Shown piece by piece: positions 14,193 to 17,089 of a stretch of 17,089 bases of DNA. The stretch covers positions 1 to 17,089 of the forward strand of contig CABQHT010000042.1 in assembly GCA_902464035.1 (NCBI GenBank), read 5' to 3'. The notes below the pieces were generated by a model. The model was not told the origin of the DNA and ran no database searches. It saw only the letters and a program-made list of their open reading frames with translations. Numbering within the stretch: the stretch's first letter is position 1; each line of letters opens with the position of its first letter. The DNA comes from an uncultured Collinsella sp. Its GTDB lineage: Bacteria > Actinomycetota > Coriobacteriia > Coriobacteriales > Coriobacteriaceae. The position numbers and the translations under genes are program-made.

Positions 14193-14222
14193 GGGCCGCA
14201 ACGCCATGCGACGTTGCGGCCC
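14193..14222. terminator. Terminator-like hairpin after the PTS operon
   Basis: GGGCCGCAACG (14193-14203) pairs exactly with CGTTGCGGCCC (14212-14222). It is 45 bp after the EIIA stop. The plus-side tail TGCCTATGTTT is only weakly T-rich; the minus side reads TTTTCC, so it may work in both directions. Confidence 0.6.
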
Positions 14223-14266
14223 TGCCTATGTTTCCCCAGATAAAACCTGCCAAAATAAACCTATAG

Positions 14267-14293
14267 GTTACGCCGTTTTACAAACGGCGTAAC
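14267..14293. repeat. 12-bp perfect hairpin with an alternative partner
   Basis: GTTACGCCGTTT (14267-14278) pairs with AAACGGCGTAAC (14282-14293) around a 3-nt loop. The sequence AGGTTACGCC (14265-14274) is also the exact complement of GGCGTAACCT at 14148-14157, right at the EIIA stop. It can therefore form a long-range stem enclosing the terminator-like hairpin instead. Confidence 0.75.
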
Positions 14294-14307
14294 TGCTTGG
14301 CGCTGCG

Positions 14308-14405
14308 CAGGCCCCGGGCACGGCAATCTGACGTTCAACTTCACGGGCGCGACCAAAAGGTCAGCGCCCGCTTGTTTCACGTCACGTTGCCGCACCCGGA
14401 ACCTG
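14308..14405. repeat. 98-bp imperfect palindrome with nested hairpin
   Basis: Outer arms 14308-14333 and 14380-14405 match at 20 of 26 positions. The inner stem CGGGCGC-GACC / GGTC-A-GCGCCCG (14344-14354 and 14359-14370) is perfect apart from one bulged A, with an AAAA loop. No open frame of note crosses it. It could be a non-coding RNA or a repeat element. Confidence 0.65.
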
Positions 14406-14441
14406 CTCGCTCACTTATGCTCAACCTGAATTAGCTAATTT

Positions 14442-14504
14442 GGGACGGGGCTTTTTTGACTAGTTGGGCAACTAGGCTGGCGCAAATAGTCAAAAGTCCC
14501 GTCC
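14442..14504. repeat. Inverted repeat with T-run and nested hairpin
   Basis: The left arm (14442-14462) begins GGGACGGGGC followed by six Ts and GACTA. The right arm (14487-14504, TAGTCAAAAGTCCCGTCC) is its near-complement with a short gap. Between them CTAGTT/AACTAG (14460-14465 and 14470-14475) forms a perfect small hairpin with loop GGGC. Confidence 0.65.
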
Positions 14505-14522
14505 AAAAAGACCGATCTGGTG

Positions 14523-14691
14523 TCGCGCCACAAAAACGGCCTATCTACTACGTTTGACCCGCACCGGTCGACCATAGCCGTGTTTTCTGAAAATCGGCAA
14601 GCCGTCTACCTGCGGTTTTAATTTCGTGTTTTTCGGCATGGTCGAGGGTGGCCAGCGAAACGTAGTAAATAGGCCCATTTCGTGGCGAGCA
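14523..14691. repeat. About 170-bp long imperfect palindrome
   Basis: Outer arms 14523-14555 and 14658-14691 share CTACTACGTTT / AAACGTAGTA and flanking GCCAC / GTGGC blocks. Inner blocks TCGACCATAGCCG (14568-14580) and CGGCATGGTCGA (14634-14645) pair with a one-base gap. Together they make one long, interrupted stem, as expected of a structured RNA or a degenerate miniature element. Confidence 0.6.
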
Positions 14692-14736
14692 GTCCGATTC
14701 ACGGTTCAAGGCAACCGGCTTCGAATGATCATTTGG

Positions 14737-14805
14737 AAGTTGCGGTGGAATAGTTCCTGTTTGGGCGCAAAAAGCCGTTAAACAGGAACTATTTCACCGC
14801 AACTT
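14737..14805. repeat. 26-bp near-perfect inverted repeat downstream of larE
   Basis: Arms 14737-14762 and 14780-14805 complement at 25 of 26 positions, the exception being a G-T pair, around a 17-nt loop. It ends 13 bp beyond the larE stop codon on the minus strand. It has no T-run after the stem and may act as a 3' stabiliser or be a repeated element. Confidence 0.85.
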
Positions 14806-14818
14806 ATTGGGGCGTTGC

Positions 14819-15697
14819 TTATCGATTCATGGCTCCGTGGATGTAGGGGGTGACCTCGGGGGAGATGCGGGTGCAGCCCAGCTCGCGCAGCGCGGACTCG
14901 ATGGCGGCGGGCAGTGGGGTTTTGCCCTCGGCATCGACTGCGATGCCACCGAGGGCGGCAATCTTGGCGACGTCGGACGGGGCTGCCTCGATATGCATGC
15001 AGCCGCCGACCAAGCGTGCGCGGACCTGCGAAAGGTCAAGGTCGTGCAGGTAATCCTCGCAGGCGCGAATCAGGTCGACCTTCTCGCGCGTAAGCTCCTC
15101 GCCTGTGGGGATTCGCGTGGCGAGACAGGCACCGGCGGGCAGATTCCAGACGGGATAGCCCCATGCGCGCAGCAGCTCGCGCTCCTCTTCCTTGGTAAAG
15201 CCGACCTCCATAAGAGGCGAGCGCACGCCGAGCTCCTCGGCGGCACGCATGCCGGGGCGGTAGTCGCCGCGGTCGCTCGCGTTGCTGCCGTCGATGACGG
15301 TGGGGAAACCCAGTGACTTGGCGTGGTTGACGATGGCGGTGAAGCCGGCGCGCTTGCAGTGATAGCAGCGGTCGGCGTCATTGCAGGCAACCTGGGGAAG
15401 CTGGAGCTGGTCAACCGAAAGATTAAGCACCGGAAGCTTAAAATGCGGGCCCCCATCGGCTTGTCCGTCAACAGATCGCTCAAACGAAGCCTGCTCGGGC
15501 GTGCCGATGAGCGGCGTGGTGAGATGGACGAGAAGGGTGTTGGCGGGCATGATGCGGGAGCAAACGGCGGCCAAAAAGCTGCTGTCGACGCCGCCGGAAA
15601 AGCCGATGGCGACGCGTCCATATGCCAAAAGCAGCTGCTCGAGCGCTGCGAGTTTGTTCTGAAGCTCCTCTGCGGGTGCGGTGGTGTCTGAAAGCAT
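14819..15697 (-). CDS. larE: LarE-type ATP-dependent sulfur transferase, three-cysteine form
   Basis: This 292-residue PP-loop protein starts at ATG 15697 with AAGGAA upstream. The ATP pyrophosphatase loop is S34-G-G-V-D-S-S40. D-G-S-N-A-S-D-R-G-D-Y-R-P-G-M (136-150) is the LarE hallmark. LarE adds sulfur to the pyridinium-dithiocarboxylate precursor of the nickel-pincer cofactor of lactate racemase and relatives. The residue equivalent to the sacrificial cysteine is C191 in A-C-L-A-T-R-I-P, and there is also C111-Y-H-C114. As I recall, single-cysteine LarE gives up its own sulfur, while a three-cysteine class binds a [4Fe-4S] cluster; this one fits the second. No larA, larB or larC is visible, so its partners must be elsewhere. 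Confidence 0.88.
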   Translation of the reverse strand: MLSDTTAPAEELQNKLAALEQLLLAYGRVAIGFSGGVDSSFLAAVCSRIMPANTLLVHLTTPLIGTPEQASFERSVDGQADGGPHFKLPVLNLSVDQLQLPQVACNDADRCYHCKRAGFTAIVNHAKSLGFPTVIDGSNASDRGDYRPGMRAAEELGVRSPLMEVGFTKEEERELLRAWGYPVWNLPAGACLATRIPTGEELTREKVDLIRACEDYLHDLDLSQVRARLVGGCMHIEAAPSDVAKIAALGGIAVDAEGKTPLPAAIESALRELGCTRISPEVTPYIHGAMNR

Positions 15698-15790
15698 GAA
15701 ACGTTCCTTACAGTTGAAAGCTCGGACGAAACTATAATCCTACCGAGCCGCTCGCCATAAGACTTCTATCTATGTAACGAAAGTGCAATA

Positions 15791-15809
15791 TGTATATACG
15801 TTATATACA
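15791..15809. promoter_or_regulatory. Operator-like dyad TGTATAT-N5-ATATACA
   Basis: This perfect 7-bp dyad (15791-15797 and 15803-15809) lies in the AT-rich divergent spacer between larE and the HAD gene (15698-15862). It overlaps -10-like sequences on both strands. The spacing and symmetry suit a dimeric repressor of the GntR type or similar. TAAAGTGC follows at 15816-15823. Confidence 0.5.
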
Positions 15810-15862
15810 AGTTCGTAAAGTGCGGTAGAGTAGCGGCAATGCAAGCCAATGGGGGGACCGAA

Positions 15863-16513
15863 ATGATCAAGGCTGTCATTTTTGATATGGATGGAACGCT
15901 GGTCGACACCGAGCGACTGGGTATTAAGGCGTGGAAGGCGGGCGCTGCCGAGCTGGGGCTCGCGATTGATGACGCGCTGATTCATCAGTTTATCGGCCGT
16001 ACGCTGGTAGATGTCATGGGCATTCTCGAGGAGCACTACGGTAGCCACGAGACCGCCGAGGCGATTTATGTCCGCCACAAGGAGATTCGCGACGAGATGG
16101 TCAAGACCGAGCTGGAGCTTAAGGCCGGCGCTGCCGAGTGCATAGACGAGCTGCTGGCTGCGGGCTATCACGTGGGCCTAGCGACGTCGTCGCGCCACGT
16201 TACGGCCGAGCGCAACCTTAAGATGGTCGGCCTGTTCAACAAGTTTGAGACGGTGACCTGCGGCGAGGAGGTCGAGCATGGCAAGCCCGACCCCGAGATG
16301 TACCTGCTGGCCTGCAAGCGTGCGGGTTTTGCTCCCGAGGAGTGCGCTGTGGTCGAGGACTCGCGCAACGGCTGCGTCTCGGGCATCACGGCGGGATGCC
16401 ATGTCTTTGCCGTTCCCGACATTGTGCCGCTGCCGCAGGACGTGGTGGACGGTTGCAACGCCGTGCTCGACACGCTGTTCGATCTGACGGCGGCGGTCAG
16501 GGCCGTGCGCTAG
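15863..16513 (+). CDS. HAD-superfamily hydrolase (beta-phosphoglucomutase/sugar phosphatase-like)
   Basis: I place the start at ATG 15863, since GGGGGG (15851-15856) is properly spaced before it; an in-frame ATG at 15839 would add eight residues without a site. The 216-residue protein has all HAD motifs: D8-M-D10-G-T with nucleophile and acid/base aspartates, T108-S-S, K141 in G-K-P-D-P-E, and E165-D166-S-R-N-G. A helical cap covers about residues 15-85, as in the beta-phosphoglucomutase and sugar-phosphate phosphatase subgroup. It acts on a phosphorylated sugar or similar small molecule in the cytoplasm; a mutase cannot be separated from a phosphatase here. It is divergent from larE across a shared spacer with an operator-like dyad. 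Confidence 0.88.
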   Translation: MIKAVIFDMDGTLVDTERLGIKAWKAGAAELGLAIDDALIHQFIGRTLVDVMGILEEHYGSHETAEAIYVRHKEIRDEMVKTELELKAGAAECIDELLAAGYHVGLATSSRHVTAERNLKMVGLFNKFETVTCGEEVEHGKPDPEMYLLACKRAGFAPEECAVVEDSRNGCVSGITAGCHVFAVPDIVPLPQDVVDGCNAVLDTLFDLTAAVRAVR

Positions 16514-16598
16514 CGTGCGCGTGAGCCGCCATGCCCTGCGTCTGATCACGCAGGACGGCGACGGCAACGGTGCCCGCGTGGAGGCGCTGACGCAGCCG

Positions 16599-16645
16599 GC
16601 CCCTCTTATCACGCCAAGATTGCTGTTTTGACCGATAAGAGGGGC
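16599..16645. repeat. 12-bp inverted repeat between convergent genes
   Basis: GCCCCTCTTATC (16599-16610) pairs exactly with GATAAGAGGGGC (16634-16645) around a 23-nt loop. The spacer 16514-16712 also has CTGCGT/ACGCAG (16535-16552 region) but no gene I can support. Lacking T-runs, it is a probable but weak bidirectional terminator for the HAD and DUF4143 genes. Confidence 0.6.
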
Positions 16646-16712
16646 ATTGTGCTTTAAGCGACTGGGGCTGCGGCCTTGGTAAGGAGCTGGCGGAGGGTTA
16701 TGACGCTACAAG

Positions 16713-17089
16713 TTACTCCAGGAGCCAGTCGATCACGTTGCGCTTGCGGACTCCTTCGTAGTTCGCGTCCGCAAACAGCGTGTCGAGCGTAAGAAGTGTC
16801 TTGGGGTAGTTGTCTCGGACTTTCTTAAAGGGGGCCAACTCTCGATTGAGGGTGGTTTCGTCGAGGGTTGTGGCTGAAACCTGAAAATAGGCTGTCTCGT
16901 CTGAGTTTAGGGCAACAAAATCGATTTCCCCGCCGTCGATATCGCCCACGTAGACGTCGTATCCACGGCGTAGGAGCTCGAGATAAACAACATTTTCGAG
17001 GATATGACCGATATCGCTGCTTTGGGTTTTGACAAGAGCGCCTCTAAGTCCAAGGTCGACGGCGTAGTATTTGCCGTTTGTTGTAAGAA
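16713..17089 (-). CDS. AAA_14/DUF4143-type ATP-binding protein, C-terminal part
   Basis: The frame is open to the right edge and stops at 16713, so about 125 C-terminal residues are visible and the start lies outside; an internal GTG at 16949 is not the true start. The text reads G-K-Y-Y-A-V-D-L-G-L-R, then G-H-I-L-E-N-V-V-Y-L-E-L-L-R-R-G-Y-D-V-Y-V-G, then G-G-E-I-D-F-V-A and Y-F-Q-V-S-A. This is the pattern of the DUF4143 domain, a restriction-endonuclease-like fold that follows an AAA_14 ATPase domain. Such proteins are very common in gut anaerobes and their role is not settled; E-I-D-F plus Q-V-S could be a nuclease-like core. The ATPase half cannot be checked. Confidence 0.8.
   Translation of the reverse strand, partial: LTTNGKYYAVDLGLRGALVKTQSSDIGHILENVVYLELLRRGYDVYVGDIDGGEIDFVALNSDETAYFQVSATTLDETTLNRELAPFKKVRDNYPKTLLTLDTLFADANYEGVRKRNVIDWLLE

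Noticed and set aside
14149..14818. CRISPR array or insertion sequence in the repeat-rich spacer
   Set aside because: The repeats are inverted, unlike each other and not regularly spaced, and no transposase fragment or target-site duplication could be seen.

Overview
The window looks like chromosomal DNA from a high-GC, carbohydrate-fermenting Coriobacteriia-type actinobacterium; Collinsella or a relative is my best guess. This rests on codon use, PTS plus split-transketolase sugar metabolism, an EF-G paralog, and AT-richer spacers full of inverted repeats. It is an inference from style, not a database match.

Layout. (1) 1-367, minus: 5' part of a TrmA/RlmD-type RNA methyltransferase. (2) 368-706: a divergent spacer with a perfect 35-bp inverted repeat, a promoter and an operator-like dyad. 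(3) 707-3128, plus: a three-gene polar amino acid ABC transporter (Tat-type lipoprotein binding protein, permease, ATPase) ending in an intrinsic terminator. (4) 3439-5514, plus: an EF-G-like GTPase with degenerate nucleotide motifs behind a structured leader. (5) 5628-6605, minus: a secreted or membrane-anchored nonspecific nuclease. (6) 6725-7735, minus: a LacI-family regulator. (7) 8151-14148, plus: a sugar operon of fructose-family PTS EIIBC, GatZ/KbaZ-like protein, transaldolase, transketolase N and C halves, and PTS EIIA. (8) 14149-14818: a gene-free stretch made almost entirely of large, mutually unlike inverted repeats. (9) 14819-15697, minus: a three-cysteine LarE. (10) 15863-16513, plus: a HAD phosphatase/phosphomutase. 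(11) 16713-17089, minus: the C-terminal part of an AAA_14/DUF4143 ATPase.

How the genes work together. The centre of the window is a LacI-controlled catabolic module. EIIA and EIIBC import and phosphorylate a ketose-like sugar. The GatZ-like protein may act as an aldolase partner or a ketose-phosphate epimerase. Transaldolase and the split transketolase then move the carbon through sugar-phosphate interconversion. There is no dedicated kinase and no GatY/KbaY-type catalytic aldolase in the window. Three of the operon's gene junctions carry strong RNA structures: a possible pseudoknot, a tandem hairpin plus intrinsic terminator, and a simple hairpin. This suggests expression is tuned within the operon.

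No CRISPR array, tRNA, rRNA, transposase or phage gene was recognised. The least explained material is the repeat-rich spacer at 14149-14818, the inverted repeat at 473-611, the altered EF-G-like GTPase, and the RNA structures inside the sugar operon.
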